Source: Acidobacteriota bacterium (lineage in GTDB: Bacteria; Acidobacteriota; Thermoanaerobaculia; Thermoanaerobaculales; Sulfomarinibacteraceae). From it: 45,956 nucleotides of DNA. Below, in pieces: positions 25,777-35,062 of this stretch. How positions within the stretch are numbered: position 1 is the first letter of the stretch; every line of letters begins with the position of its first letter. Location: positions 1 to 45,956 of the forward strand of contig JAADFN010000025.1 of NCBI GenBank assembly GCA_013152895.1, read 5' to 3'. The translations under genes were made by a program, and so were the position numbers. The notes below the pieces were generated by a model. The model was not told where the DNA came from. It did no database searches and was given only the letters and a program-made list of their open reading frames with translations.

Positions 25777-27152
25777 GGATGACCGCCGCCGAGGTCTCCC
25801 GTGCGACCGGAGGCCGTCTCGCCGGCTCTCCAGGCGTCGTGATCACGGGGGCGACCGTCGACTCCCGGCGCCTACGGCCGGGGGACCTCTTCGTCGCCCT
25901 GCCCGGCGAGCGCCGCGACGGCCACGAGTTCGTCGCCGGGGCGCTGAGCGTCGCGGCGGCCGCGCTCGTCCGTCTCGGCGTCGAGCTTCCGCCGCCGCCC
26001 GCAGACCGGGCGCTGATCGCCGTCGACGATCCGCTGGCCGCTTTCCACCGGCTGGCCACCGCCGAGCGGGAACGGCGTTCCTGGCGGATCGCCGGCATCA
26101 CCGGCTCGGTTGGCAAGACGACGACGAAAGAGTTCCTCGCCCACCTGCTGGCGGCGCGCTGGGTCTGTGGCGCGTCCGCGGGCAATCGTAATTCGACGCT
26201 CGGCCTGCCCGCCGAGCTCCTGAGCCAGCCCGAGAACGTCGAGGTCTTCGTCGCCGAGATGGGGATGAGCCGCGCGGGAGAGCTGGACGTGCTGGGCCGG
26301 ATCGTCCGTCCAGACGTGGTGCTCTACACGAGGCTGGCGCCAACCCATACCGAGTTTCTCAAGGACATGGACGCCATCATCGAGGCCAAGGCGGAGTTGC
26401 TCCAGCACCTTCGGCCGGGAGGCGTGCTCGTCCTCAATGCCGACGACCCCGCCCAGGAGAGATTTTCCAGCGCCGCAGCCGGCCGGGTCGTTCGCTACGG
26501 CCGGCCGGATGCGGCGGTCCGCGCCGAACGGCTCGAGGACCTCGGGCTCGGTGGAACGCGGTTCGACCTCGTGATCGGGGAGGCGCGCCATCCGGTGACG
26601 CTCCAGCCGCCGGGCGCCCACCAGGTCGAGAACCTCGTCGCCGCAGCCGCGGCCGCCTGGGTGCTCGGCGTCGATCCCGGCGCCATCGCCACGGAGGCGG
26701 GCGAGCTCCGCGCCGCACCCCGGAGGGGTCGTCTCCTCCACATCGGCGACGGCATCGAGCTCGTCGACGACAGCTACAACGCTTCGCCCCTGGCCGTCGG
26801 GCGGATGCTCGAGCTGCTGCGGCGGGCACCTGGACGCCGGGTCGCCGTGCTCGGCGAGATGTACGAGCTCGGCGAGCGAGCCACCGGGGCGCACGCCGAG
26901 GCGGGCCGCCAGGCTGCGGCCTCCTGCGACCTGTTGATCGCCGTCGGCCACCGAGACGCCCGGACGCTGGCCGCGTCGGCTCGCGAGGCCGGCCTCGATC
27001 CTGCGGCCGTATATCATGCCGATGACGCGGAAGCTGCCGCCACGCTGCTCAAGCGGGTGCTCCGGACGGGCGACGTGGTGCTCGTCAAGGGGTCTCGCGG
27101 CGTCGGCCTCGACCGGGCCGTCGACGCCCTGGTCGGGGAGGAGGCTGCCTGA
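25773..27152 (+). CDS. murF: UDP-MurNAc-tripeptide:D-Ala-D-Ala ligase MurF
   Basis: A 459-residue enzyme that attaches D-Ala-D-Ala to complete the pentapeptide precursor. N-terminal domain (VVITGATVDSRRLRPGDLFVAL), ATP loop GSVGKTTTKEFLA, AGNRNSTLGLPAELL, EMGMSRAGELDVL, and the C-terminal DDSYNASPLAVGRMLELL all match MurF. Start overlaps murE by 4 bases (ATGA), stop overlaps mraY by 1 (TGATG). The D-Ala-D-Ala ligase gene itself is not in the window. Confidence 0.95.
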   Translation: MRMTAAEVSRATGGRLAGSPGVVITGATVDSRRLRPGDLFVALPGERRDGHEFVAGALSVAAAALVRLGVELPPPPADRALIAVDDPLAAFHRLATAERERRSWRIAGITGSVGKTTTKEFLAHLLAARWVCGASAGNRNSTLGLPAELLSQPENVEVFVAEMGMSRAGELDVLGRIVRPDVVLYTRLAPTHTEFLKDMDAIIEAKAELLQHLRPGGVLVLNADDPAQERFSSAAAGRVVRYGRPDAAVRAERLEDLGLGGTRFDLVIGEARHPVTLQPPGAHQVENLVAAAAAAWVLGVDPGAIATEAGELRAAPRRGRLLHIGDGIELVDDSYNASPLAVGRMLELLRRAPGRRVAVLGEMYELGERATGAHAEAGRQAAASCDLLIAVGHRDARTLAASAREAGLDPAAVYHADDAEAAATLLKRVLRTGDVVLVKGSRGVGLDRAVDALVGEEAA

Positions 27153-28237
27153 TGCTGTTCGAGCTTCTCTTCCACCTCACGGACATCTGGACGGGGTTCA
27201 ACGTCTTTCGGTACATCACGTTCAGAACGGGGCTCGCGATCGGCACCGCGTTCTTCCTGACGCTGCTCCTCGGCCCGCCGGCCATCCGCTGGCTCGCCGG
27301 GCTCCGCATCCGGCAGACGATCCGCAAGGAGGGCCCCGAGCGGCACCTGGCGAAGGCCGGAACGCCGACGATGGGCGGCATCGCGATCGTCGGGGTCTTC
27401 ACCCTGACGACCCTCCTGTGGGCGGACCTGAGGGATCCGTACGTCTGGATCGTCTTGCTGACAACGCTGGGGTTCGCCACCGTTGGATTCGCCGATGACT
27501 GGATCAAGGTGACCCACCACCGCAGCCTCGGCCTGAGGGCGTGGCAGAAGATCGTCCTCCAGGCCGTCATCGGCCTTGCCGCCGGGCTGGCGGTCCGGAT
27601 CGCCGCGGACGGCGCGCCGTTCGCGGGAACCCTGGCCGTCCCGTTCTTCAAGAACGTCCTCGTGCCGCTCGGTATCCTCTACTTCCCCTTCGTCATGATC
27701 GTCCTGATGGGGGCGTCCAACGCGGTCAACCTGACCGACGGCCTCGACGGCCTTGCGATCGGCTCCATCGCGATCGCCGCCGCCACGTACACGATCTTCG
27801 TCTACGTTGCGGGGCATATCAAGATCGCCGATTACCTGCGGATCGTCTACGTCCCCGGGTCGGGCGAGGTCGCGATCTTCACCGGGGCCGTCGTCGGCGC
27901 GGCGATGGGATTCCTGTGGTTCAACTGCCATCCCGCCCAGGTGTTCATGGGGGACGTCGGCTCGCTCGGCCTCGGCGGGGCGATCGGCATCGTCGCGGTC
28001 ATCGCCAAGCAGGAGCTCCTGCTGATCGTCGTCGGCGGGCTCTTCGTCATCGAGGCGCTCTCGGTCATCATCCAGGTCGGCTCGTACAAGCTGCGCGGCA
28101 AGAGGGTCTTCCGGATGGCCCCGCTGCACCACCACTTCGAGCTGGCCGGCTGGACCGAAACGCAGGTCGTCGTTCGCTTCTGGATCATCGCCGCAATCTT
28201 TGCGCTTGCAGGGCTCGGGACCCTGAAGCTGAGGTGA
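27152..28237 (+). CDS. mraY: Phospho-MurNAc-pentapeptide translocase MraY
   Basis: A 361-residue polytopic enzyme forming lipid I from undecaprenyl phosphate and UDP-MurNAc-pentapeptide. Conserved cytoplasmic motifs are present: GTPTMGGI, the DDWIK aspartates, NLTDGLDGLA, and the histidine loop PLHHHFELAGWTETQVVVRFWI. About ten membrane helices can be drawn. Full-length. ATG at 27152 shares one base with the murF stop. Confidence 0.96.
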   Translation: MLFELLFHLTDIWTGFNVFRYITFRTGLAIGTAFFLTLLLGPPAIRWLAGLRIRQTIRKEGPERHLAKAGTPTMGGIAIVGVFTLTTLLWADLRDPYVWIVLLTTLGFATVGFADDWIKVTHHRSLGLRAWQKIVLQAVIGLAAGLAVRIAADGAPFAGTLAVPFFKNVLVPLGILYFPFVMIVLMGASNAVNLTDGLDGLAIGSIAIAAATYTIFVYVAGHIKIADYLRIVYVPGSGEVAIFTGAVVGAAMGFLWFNCHPAQVFMGDVGSLGLGGAIGIVAVIAKQELLLIVVGGLFVIEALSVIIQVGSYKLRGKRVFRMAPLHHHFELAGWTETQVVVRFWIIAAIFALAGLGTLKLR

Positions 28238-28239
28238 AC

Positions 28240-29580
28240 GTGGATACCTCGACCCCCCGCCGCGTCCTGATCGCCGGGCTTGGCGCCTCCGGCCTGGCGG
28301 CCGCGCGCCTCGCCGAAAGGGACGGTGCGCGTCTCGTGCTGACCGATCGGCGTCCCGAAGAGGAGCTCGCGGAGGAGCTTGGAGGGCTGCGCGCGATCGA
28401 CGCGACTTTTTTGGGGGGCCATCCTCTGGAAAGCCTCGACGGGGTCGATCTCGTCGTGGCCAGTCCTGGCATCCCGGCCGATGCGCCCCTCTTCGCCGAG
28501 GCGCGGCGCCGCGGGATCCCGGTCGTTCCCGAGGTCGAGTTCGCGTGGCGGCGCCGGCGGGGAAGCCCGCTCGCCGCGGTCACCGGCTCCAACGGCAAGA
28601 GCACGGTGACCACGCTGATCACCGCCATGCTCTCCGCCGGCGGGATCCGGGCGGCTGCGGGGGCCAACCTGGGGACGCCGGCCTCCCAGCTCGTGCTCGA
28701 CGGCGGATGGGATGCCTGGGTGCTCGAGATCTCGAGCTTCCAGGCCGAGCTGATGACCGAGATGGCGCCGCGCGTCGCCGTCTTTCTCAACCTCAGCGAG
28801 GATCATCTCGAGCGGCACCCGGGGCTCGACGCCTACCGTGATGCCAAGCTCCGGCTCTTCGCCCGGCAGGGGCCGCGGGATACGGCGGTGCTCAACCTCG
28901 ATGATCCCCACGTCGCCGGCCTCCGGGTGCCGGGACGCACGGTATTCTTCTCGGTGAAGAAGCCGGCGGACGCCTGGCTCGACGGATCGATGCTGCGCCT
29001 GGGGGACGAGCCGCTGCTTGGCGAGGAGGAGCTTGGAATCCCCGGCCGCCATAACGTCGCCAACGCCCTGGCCGCCGCCCTGGCCGCCCGCGAGCTCGGC
29101 GCGGACCGCGACGCGATCGCCGCCGCGCTCAGGCGGTTCGAGGGGCTGCCCCACCGGCACGTCACGGTGTTCGAGGCGCGCGGCGTCCGGTGGATCGACG
29201 ACAGCAAGGCGACCAACGTCGGCGCGACCCTGGCGGCGCTCGGAGGGTATCCTCCGCACTCCGTACACCTGATTCTCGGCGGGCTCGGCAAGGGACAGGA
29301 CTTCTCGATCCTGGCGCCCGAAGTTCAAAGGACCGCGCGCCGGGTGTACCTGATCGGGCGGGATGCGCCCCTGATCGCCGCTGCGCTCGAGGGCTCGGCG
29401 CCGCTCGAGATGTGCGGCACGCTTGGCGGGGCCGTCGCCCGGGCCCGCCGGCAGGCTTCGGCGGGCGAGACCGTGCTGCTGGCCCCGGCCTGCGCCTCGT
29501 TCGACCAGTTCTCGGGATACGCCGAGCGGGGGGACGCCTTCGCCCGTCTCGCGGCTCAGGAGGCCGGGCCATGCCGCTGA
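28240..29580 (+). CDS. murD: UDP-MurNAc-L-Ala:D-glutamate ligase MurD
   Basis: A 446-residue cytoplasmic ligase adding D-Glu. N-terminal Rossmann domain (RVLIAGLGASGLAAARLA), ATP loop GSNGKSTVTTL, EISSFQAELM, FLNLSEDHLERH, and C-terminal WIDDSKATNVGATLAALG with LILGGLGKGQDF. GTG at 28240 is preferred because GAGG sits 5 bases upstream; a GTG at 28234 that would overlap the mraY stop (GTGA) is the alternative, adding two residues. Ends 10 bases inside ftsW. Confidence 0.94.
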   Translation: MDTSTPRRVLIAGLGASGLAAARLAERDGARLVLTDRRPEEELAEELGGLRAIDATFLGGHPLESLDGVDLVVASPGIPADAPLFAEARRRGIPVVPEVEFAWRRRRGSPLAAVTGSNGKSTVTTLITAMLSAGGIRAAAGANLGTPASQLVLDGGWDAWVLEISSFQAELMTEMAPRVAVFLNLSEDHLERHPGLDAYRDAKLRLFARQGPRDTAVLNLDDPHVAGLRVPGRTVFFSVKKPADAWLDGSMLRLGDEPLLGEEELGIPGRHNVANALAAALAARELGADRDAIAAALRRFEGLPHRHVTVFEARGVRWIDDSKATNVGATLAALGGYPPHSVHLILGGLGKGQDFSILAPEVQRTARRVYLIGRDAPLIAAALEGSAPLEMCGTLGGAVARARRQASAGETVLLAPACASFDQFSGYAERGDAFARLAAQEAGPCR

Positions 29581-30662
29581 AGCAGCATTTCGACCGTCTC
29601 CTCCTCGGGGCCACGATCCTGCTGACGGCGGTGGGTCTGGCCATCATGACGTCCGCGTCCTGGCTGATCGCCGTCGAACGCTACCACCGGCCCGGAACGT
29701 ACTTCCTGGTCTGGCAGGCGGCCGCCGCGCTGATCGGCCTCGGCGCGTTGATCGCCGCCATGCACCTGCGCCGGGAGGTCCTGCTGGACGCGAAGGTGGC
29801 GTGGGTCCTGCTCGGCGGGTGCTGGCTCCTGCTGGCTGCCGCGTTCCTTCAATCCCCCGTTGCGCACACCCACCGCTGGCTCCGGATCGGGGGGCTTTCG
29901 ATGCAGCCCTCTGCGCCCGCGCGCCTCGCGCTGATCCTCGTGCTCGCCATGTCGTTCGTCAGGGCCGCCGAGGCTGGCTGGACCTGGCGCGCCCTGGCCC
30001 CGCTCGGCGTCGCCACCGGCGTGACCGTGACCCTGGTCCTGGCCGAGCCGGACCTTGGCACCGCCGTGTTGCTGCTCCTGGTCGTCGCCGGCATGGCCGT
30101 GATGGCCAGTATCCCCTGGAGAATCGTCATCGCTCCGGCCGTGATCGCGACCGTCCTGATTGTCGCCGCCGTCGCGTTCTCGCCGTACCGTCGCGCGCGG
30201 GTCAAGGCGTTCCTCGATCCTGGCGCGGCCTCCGCGACCTCCTGGCAGACCCGGCAGAGCCTGATCGCGCTGGGCTCGGGGGGAATCCTCGGCAAGGGGT
30301 ACGGCGCCGGCCTGCAGAAGCTCTTCTTCCTTCCCGAGCCTCATACCGACTTCATCTTCGCGATTGCCGGCGAGGAGATGGGGCTCGGGGGCGTCGGCGT
30401 TCTGCTGGCCCTGGCGACGATCATCACGTGGAGGGGGCTCCGGATCGCCTCCCGCCAGAGCGACTCCGTCCTGGCCTTGCTGGCATTCGGCGTGACATTC
30501 GCGTTCGCCGTCCAGACCGTGATCCACATGTCCGTCTGCCTTGGGCTCGCCCCGCCAAAGGGCATCCCGCTCCCCCTGGTCAGCTACGGCAAGACCGATC
30601 TTGTCGTCAACCTGACGTCGCTTGGAGTCCTGCTGAACCTCTCACGGGAGGTGACTGCATGA
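29571..30662 (+). CDS. ftsW: Septal peptidoglycan glycosyltransferase FtsW
   Basis: A 363-residue SEDS-family protein with about ten membrane helices that polymerises lipid II together with FtsI. The catalytic region LPEPHTDFIFAIAGEEMGLGG with the essential Asp is intact, as is QTRQSLIALGSGGILGKGYG. Two usually invariant motifs deviate: QPSE..K is QPSAPAR (bases 29904-29924) and the SYGGSS loop is SYGKTDL. Length is normal and the gene is embedded in the operon, so it is probably functional. ATG at 29571; the stop overlaps murG by 4 bases. A RodA paralogue is less likely given location. Confidence 0.92.
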   Translation: MPLKQHFDRLLLGATILLTAVGLAIMTSASWLIAVERYHRPGTYFLVWQAAAALIGLGALIAAMHLRREVLLDAKVAWVLLGGCWLLLAAAFLQSPVAHTHRWLRIGGLSMQPSAPARLALILVLAMSFVRAAEAGWTWRALAPLGVATGVTVTLVLAEPDLGTAVLLLLVVAGMAVMASIPWRIVIAPAVIATVLIVAAVAFSPYRRARVKAFLDPGAASATSWQTRQSLIALGSGGILGKGYGAGLQKLFFLPEPHTDFIFAIAGEEMGLGGVGVLLALATIITWRGLRIASRQSDSVLALLAFGVTFAFAVQTVIHMSVCLGLAPPKGIPLPLVSYGKTDLVVNLTSLGVLLNLSREVTA

Positions 30663-31735
30663 CGCGGCGGGTCATCATCGCCGGAGGCGGAACGGGGGGG
30701 CACATCTTCCCGGGCCTCGCCGTCGCCGACGAGCTCGCCGCGATGGGCGTGGCGGTCCACTGGCTGGGCGCCAGCCGCGGGTTGGAGTCGGAGCTCGTCG
30801 GCGCCCGGGGCATCCCCTTGACGCTGGTCAACATGGAGGGGATCCACGCGCGCGGCGCCGCAGCAGCCGTGCGGGCCCTCGCCGCGATGCCGGCGGCCGT
30901 CTCGCACGCGGTGGGGACGGTGCTCCGGCTTCGGCCAGTTTCCGTGCTGGGCGTCGGCGGCTACGCCTCGGCGGCTGGCGTGCTGGCGGCGGGGCTCCTT
31001 GGCATCCCGTGGGTGCTGCAGGAGCAGAACGCGGTCCCCGGCTGGACCAACACCTTCCTCGCGCCCTGGTCGGACCTGGTGTGCTGCGGCTTCGCGGATG
31101 CCGTCGGGGCATTCGCCTCGCTCAACGCCCAGTGGACCGGCAACCCGGTCCGGCACCACTTCTTCGATGTCGGACCGGTCGCTCCCGAGAATCCCCCGCG
31201 CCTGCTCGTGCTCGGCGGCAGCCAGGGCTCGTTATTCATCAACCGGCTCGTCCCCCGCGCGCTGGCGCTGCTCGCGCGCACAGGCCGGACGCCGCGCGTG
31301 GTGCACCAGGCCGGTGCGCGATGGGCCGAGGTCGTACGCACCGCGTACAGCGATTTCCACGTCGAGGCCGAGGTCAAGGCATTTCTCAGCGAACCGTGGG
31401 CGGCGCTCGCTGGAGCCGACCTTGTCGTGGCCCGCGCCGGTGCGCTGACCGTGGCCGAGCTCGCCGCCTCCGGACGGCCAGCGCTCCTGATCCCGTTCGC
31501 CGCGGCCGCTGGAAATCACCAGGAGCACAACGCGCGTTCGGCCGAAGGGGCCGGCGGCGCCGTCGTGCTCACCGAGCGGGAAGCCTCCCCCGAGCGGCTG
31601 GCTCGCACGCTCGACCAGCTCCTCGGCGATCCCAACCGCCTCGTCCGGATGGGCGACGGCGCACGGAAGCTCGCACTGCCGCAGGCTGCCCGCCGGATCG
31701 CCGAGCGGCTGCTCGCCGTCGGAGGCGCGCCATGA
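30659..31735 (+). CDS. murG: UDP-GlcNAc:lipid I N-acetylglucosaminyltransferase MurG
   Basis: A 358-residue GT-B enzyme making lipid II on the inner face of the membrane. N-terminal glycine loop GGGTGGHIFPGLAVA, GVGGYASAAGVLAA, LQEQNAVPGWTN, TGNPVR, and the C-terminal donor-site VLGGSQGS and ARAGALTVAEL (usually SRAGA), then GNHQEHNA. Complete. ATG at 30659 overlaps the ftsW stop (ATGA). Confidence 0.95.
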   Translation: MTRRVIIAGGGTGGHIFPGLAVADELAAMGVAVHWLGASRGLESELVGARGIPLTLVNMEGIHARGAAAAVRALAAMPAAVSHAVGTVLRLRPVSVLGVGGYASAAGVLAAGLLGIPWVLQEQNAVPGWTNTFLAPWSDLVCCGFADAVGAFASLNAQWTGNPVRHHFFDVGPVAPENPPRLLVLGGSQGSLFINRLVPRALALLARTGRTPRVVHQAGARWAEVVRTAYSDFHVEAEVKAFLSEPWAALAGADLVVARAGALTVAELAASGRPALLIPFAAAAGNHQEHNARSAEGAGGAVVLTEREASPERLARTLDQLLGDPNRLVRMGDGARKLALPQAARRIAERLLAVGGAP

Positions 31736-33105
31736 GGCCCGGCCGGATCCGCCGCCTGCACTTCATGGGCGCCGGGGGAGCCGGCATGTGCGCCCTGGCC
31801 GAGCTGATGCTGGCCGAGGGCTTCGAGGTCAGCGGCTGCGATCTGCACGTCTCGGAACGGACCCGGTCGCTGGAGCGCCGGGGCGCGGCGATCGTCACCG
31901 GCCACGACCCGGCCCATGCGGAGGGGGCCGACGCGCTGATCGTCACCGCGGCGGTCGATCCGGCCCACCCGGAGATCGCGGCCGCCCGGTCGCGGGGGAT
32001 CCCCGTGGTCACGCGGGCCGCGCTTCTCGGCGAGGTCATGCGTGGACGGACCGGCATCGCCATCGCTGGCACGCACGGCAAGACGACGACCTCCGCGTTG
32101 GCCGGGTTCCTGCTGACCCGGTGCGGGCTCGATCCCACCGTCGTGATCGGCGGACGCAGCCCCTTCCTCGGCGGGCACAGCCGCCGCGGGTGCGGCCGCG
32201 TGCTCGTCTGCGAGGCGGACGAGTACGACCGCTCCTTCCTCGAGCTGTGGCCTTCATGGCTCGTCGTCACCAACGTCGAGGCCGAGCACCTCGACATCTA
32301 TGGTTCCGTCGGCGCGCTGGAGGACGCCTTCGCGACGCTGGCCGGCAGGGTCTCGTTCGACGGCGCTGTCATCGCGTGCACCGACGATCCCGGCGTGCGC
32401 CGGGTATGCGGCCACGTCGAGCGGCGGATCGTCGCGTATGGGCTGGACGCCGGGGCGTGGCTGCGGGCGGTGGATCTCGAACCGGGCGCCACCGGGGTGA
32501 GGTTCACCGTGATCGCCGGAGACGACCGGCTGGGCGCGATGACCACCCCGCAGCACGGCGAGCACAACGTTCGCAACGCGCTTGCCGCCGTGGCGGTCGG
32601 CCTCGAGCTCGGCCTGGGCTTCGAAGCGATGGCCGATGCGATCACGAGCTTTCCCGGCGTTGCACGGCGCTTCGAGATCGTCGGCGAGCGGGACGGCGTC
32701 ACCGTCGTCGACGACTACGCCCACCACCCCACCGAGATCACGGCCCTCCTGGCCGCCGCGCGGGAGCGCTTCCCCGGCCGCCGCCTCGTGGTCGCGTTTC
32801 AACCCCACCTGTACAGCCGAACGCAACGGTTCGCCGGCGAGCTCGGCGAGGCCCTCGCCGCCGCGGACGCGGTCGTGCTGACCCCGATCTTCCCGGCGCG
32901 CGAGGCCCCGGTCCCCGGCGTGTCATCCGCGCTGGTAACGGACGCCGTCGCGCGTCATGCGGCGATCCCGGTCGTGCTGGCCGGCTCGATCGACGACGCC
33001 GGCACGAAGCTCGCCAGCATCGTCCGCACCGGCGACGTGCTGCTGACCGTCGGCGCGGGCGATGTCAACCGCCTCGCCACGATGTGGCTCGGGGGGATCC
33101 GATGA
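31732..33105 (+). CDS. murC: UDP-MurNAc:L-alanine ligase MurC
   Basis: A 457-residue ligase adding the first amino acid to UDP-MurNAc. N-terminal HFMGAGGAGMCALAELM, ATP loop GTHGKTTTSAL, CEADEYDRSFLEL, TNVEAEHLDIYGS, C-terminal DDYAHHPTEI and FQPHLYSRT. Complete and canonical. ATG overlaps murG by 4 bases and its stop overlaps ftsQ by 4. murB, often next to murC, is absent from this cluster. Confidence 0.95.
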   Translation: MRPGRIRRLHFMGAGGAGMCALAELMLAEGFEVSGCDLHVSERTRSLERRGAAIVTGHDPAHAEGADALIVTAAVDPAHPEIAAARSRGIPVVTRAALLGEVMRGRTGIAIAGTHGKTTTSALAGFLLTRCGLDPTVVIGGRSPFLGGHSRRGCGRVLVCEADEYDRSFLELWPSWLVVTNVEAEHLDIYGSVGALEDAFATLAGRVSFDGAVIACTDDPGVRRVCGHVERRIVAYGLDAGAWLRAVDLEPGATGVRFTVIAGDDRLGAMTTPQHGEHNVRNALAAVAVGLELGLGFEAMADAITSFPGVARRFEIVGERDGVTVVDDYAHHPTEITALLAAARERFPGRRLVVAFQPHLYSRTQRFAGELGEALAAADAVVLTPIFPAREAPVPGVSSALVTDAVARHAAIPVVLAGSIDDAGTKLASIVRTGDVLLTVGAGDVNRLATMWLGGIR

Positions 33106-33827
33106 CGCTTGCGCCTCCCCCGTTCCCGGATCGGCTCAGGATCGTCACCAGGCGGCGCGGCCGGCGACGGTGGGCCGCCCTCCTCGGCGGCAGCCTGCTC
33201 GCCGTGATCATCACGGTGCTTCTGCCCCTCTGGCAGGTTACGAGCGTGAAGACGGCGCTTGGTCCCGGCGTGCCGGGGGCTGCCGCACGGAGCCTCGCAC
33301 ACCTGCGCGGAACGCCCGTCGTGCTTCTCAGCCTCGGCTGGGTGCGCCGGCTCGTCCAGGTCTGGCCCGCAGCCGGGGACGTCGAGGTCCGGCTCCAGAT
33401 GCCGGGAACGCTCCTGGTGCGCTCCACGCCGGCCGGTATCGCCGGATCGGTGCGGATCGGCGGACGCTGGCGCGCCGTCACCTCGCGCGGCAGCCTCGGC
33501 GCCCGCCTGGATACGCCGGTATCGCCCATCTTGACCGGGTTCGACCTGCGGCCGGGACCGCTGCGGACGGCGCTGTCCGTGGCGGACCGCGTGGCGCGGG
33601 AGACCGGCGGACGGGTGGAGTCCGTTCGTTTCATTCTCCCCGGGGACTTCGAAGTGAAAGTTGTGACGGCGAGCCGCGCGGCCGGGCCGCTCGTGCTCCA
33701 CGTCGCCGAAGCGGCGACGGCCGGTGAGACGCGGTGGACCCGGATGATTCGCGAGGGACGCACCCCCGCCACCGGCTGGGCCGATCTCCGGTTCGACAAC
33801 CGGGTCGTCGTGGGAGGCGCGGGATGA
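33102..33827 (+). CDS. ftsQ: FtsQ-like division protein
   Basis: A 241-residue bitopic protein: an Arg-rich cytoplasmic tail (RLRIVTRRRGRRRW), a transmembrane helix (AALLGGSLLAVIITVLLPLW) and an extracytoplasmic part with a degenerate POTRA-like stretch and an FtsQ-type beta domain (VEVRLQMPGTLLVRSTPAGI). Conservation is low, as usual; the assignment leans on topology and on location between murC and ftsA. It should bridge FtsA/FtsZ-stage proteins and the FtsLB/WI synthase. Start and stop both overlap neighbours by 4 bases. Confidence 0.85.
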   Translation: MTLAPPPFPDRLRIVTRRRGRRRWAALLGGSLLAVIITVLLPLWQVTSVKTALGPGVPGAAARSLAHLRGTPVVLLSLGWVRRLVQVWPAAGDVEVRLQMPGTLLVRSTPAGIAGSVRIGGRWRAVTSRGSLGARLDTPVSPILTGFDLRPGPLRTALSVADRVARETGGRVESVRFILPGDFEVKVVTASRAAGPLVLHVAEAATAGETRWTRMIREGRTPATGWADLRFDNRVVVGGAG

Positions 33828-35062
33828 ACGGGCCCAGCGCGCTGACCGGGATCGACGTGGGCTCCCGCGCGGTCTGCGTCGTGGTGGCCGCCATCGAGGA
33901 CGACCGCCTGGTCGTCAAAGGGTGCGGGCACGCCGCCCACGACGGCGCCAAGAAGGGCGTCATTTCCGATCTCGACCAGGTTGTCAGCGCCGTCAGGGCC
34001 GCTGCGGACGAGGCCGAGGCGATGGCCTCGCTCCCGGTCGAAGACGCCGTCGTCGGCCTCGGTGGCACGCCGATACAGGGGGTCCGGGCCACGGCGTCCG
34101 TCCCCGTCACGGGCCGGCGTCACACCGTGACCGAGGATGACGAACGTCGGGCGCTCAGAGCCTGCGGGCGTATCACCATTCCGCCGGATTACCGGGTCTT
34201 GGACATCATCCCGTGCGCGTTCGCAGTGGATGGTCAGGGCGGGATGGAACGCGCCGTCGGCATGCCCGGCAACCGCCTCGATGCGTCGGGGTTCGTCCTG
34301 TACAGCCACAAGACCCACGCGGACACCGTGGAACAGGCGGTCAACCGTGCCGGCGTCAGGGTCACGCGGCTCGTTTTCGAGCCCCTGGCCGCGGCGGAGG
34401 CGGTGCTGACGGCCGACGAGAAGGATCTCGGGTGCCTGCTGATCGACATCGGTTACGGCTCCACCGAGTGGATTCTCTACGCCGACCGGGCGGTTGTCGC
34501 CACCGGATCGACGCCCGTTGCCGGCCGCGTCTTTACGAACGACCTCGCGGTCGTGCTCAAAACGACGACAGCGGCCGCGGAAGACGTCAAGCGCCGGGTC
34601 GGGATCCTGGAAGCGGCGCGGAACCCCGACACCGGGCTCGAGGTCCCGGCTCAGGGAGGCGAGGGAATGCTCGTCTATGCGAAGAGCCTGGTGGGCGACG
34701 TGCTCCGGGAGCGCGCGCGGGACCTGTTCGTCCGGATTCACCAGGTCCTCGCCGCGAACGACCTGGCCCGGGTTGCACGGGCCGGGGTCGTCCTCACCGG
34801 GGGGGCCGCCCAGCTCGACGGGCTGGTGGAGCAGGCCCAGGAGATCTTTGGATCGCGCGCACGCGTCGGAACGCCGCAGGGGTTCGTCGGCCTGACCGAG
34901 CCGGTTTCGAGTGCGGACTGGTCCGTGGCGTGCGGCCTGGCCCTCAAGGAGTACCACAGGATTGTCAATCGCGAAGTCTCGCCCGCCGATGCGCGCGAGA
35001 GCTTCTTCGCCAAGATCAAGGGCGTTTTTGGAGAGATTTTTGAGCTAGGAGGTGGATCGTGA
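33824..35062 (+). CDS. ftsA: Cell division protein FtsA
   Basis: A 412-residue actin-like ATPase that tethers FtsZ to the membrane. Phosphate-1 strand [16 protein letters not shown], the FtsA-specific 1C subdomain ([32 protein letters not shown]), phosphate-2 [15 protein letters not shown], adenosine motif [15 protein letters not shown], and a C-terminal amphipathic helix ([16 protein letters not shown]) for membrane binding. Complete. The end carries the ftsZ ribosome binding site, and the stop overlaps ftsZ by 4 bases. Confidence 0.95.
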   Translation: MNGPSALTGIDVGSRAVCVVVAAIEDDRLVVKGCGHAAHDGAKKGVISDLDQVVSAVRAAADEAEAMASLPVEDAVVGLGGTPIQGVRATASVPVTGRRHTVTEDDERRALRACGRITIPPDYRVLDIIPCAFAVDGQGGMERAVGMPGNRLDASGFVLYSHKTHADTVEQAVNRAGVRVTRLVFEPLAAAEAVLTADEKDLGCLLIDIGYGSTEWILYADRAVVATGSTPVAGRVFTNDLAVVLKTTTAAAEDVKRRVGILEAARNPDTGLEVPAQGGEGMLVYAKSLVGDVLRERARDLFVRIHQVLAANDLARVARAGVVLTGGAAQLDGLVEQAQEIFGSRARVGTPQGFVGLTEPVSSADWSVACGLALKEYHRIVNREVSPADARESFFAKIKGVFGEIFELGGGS

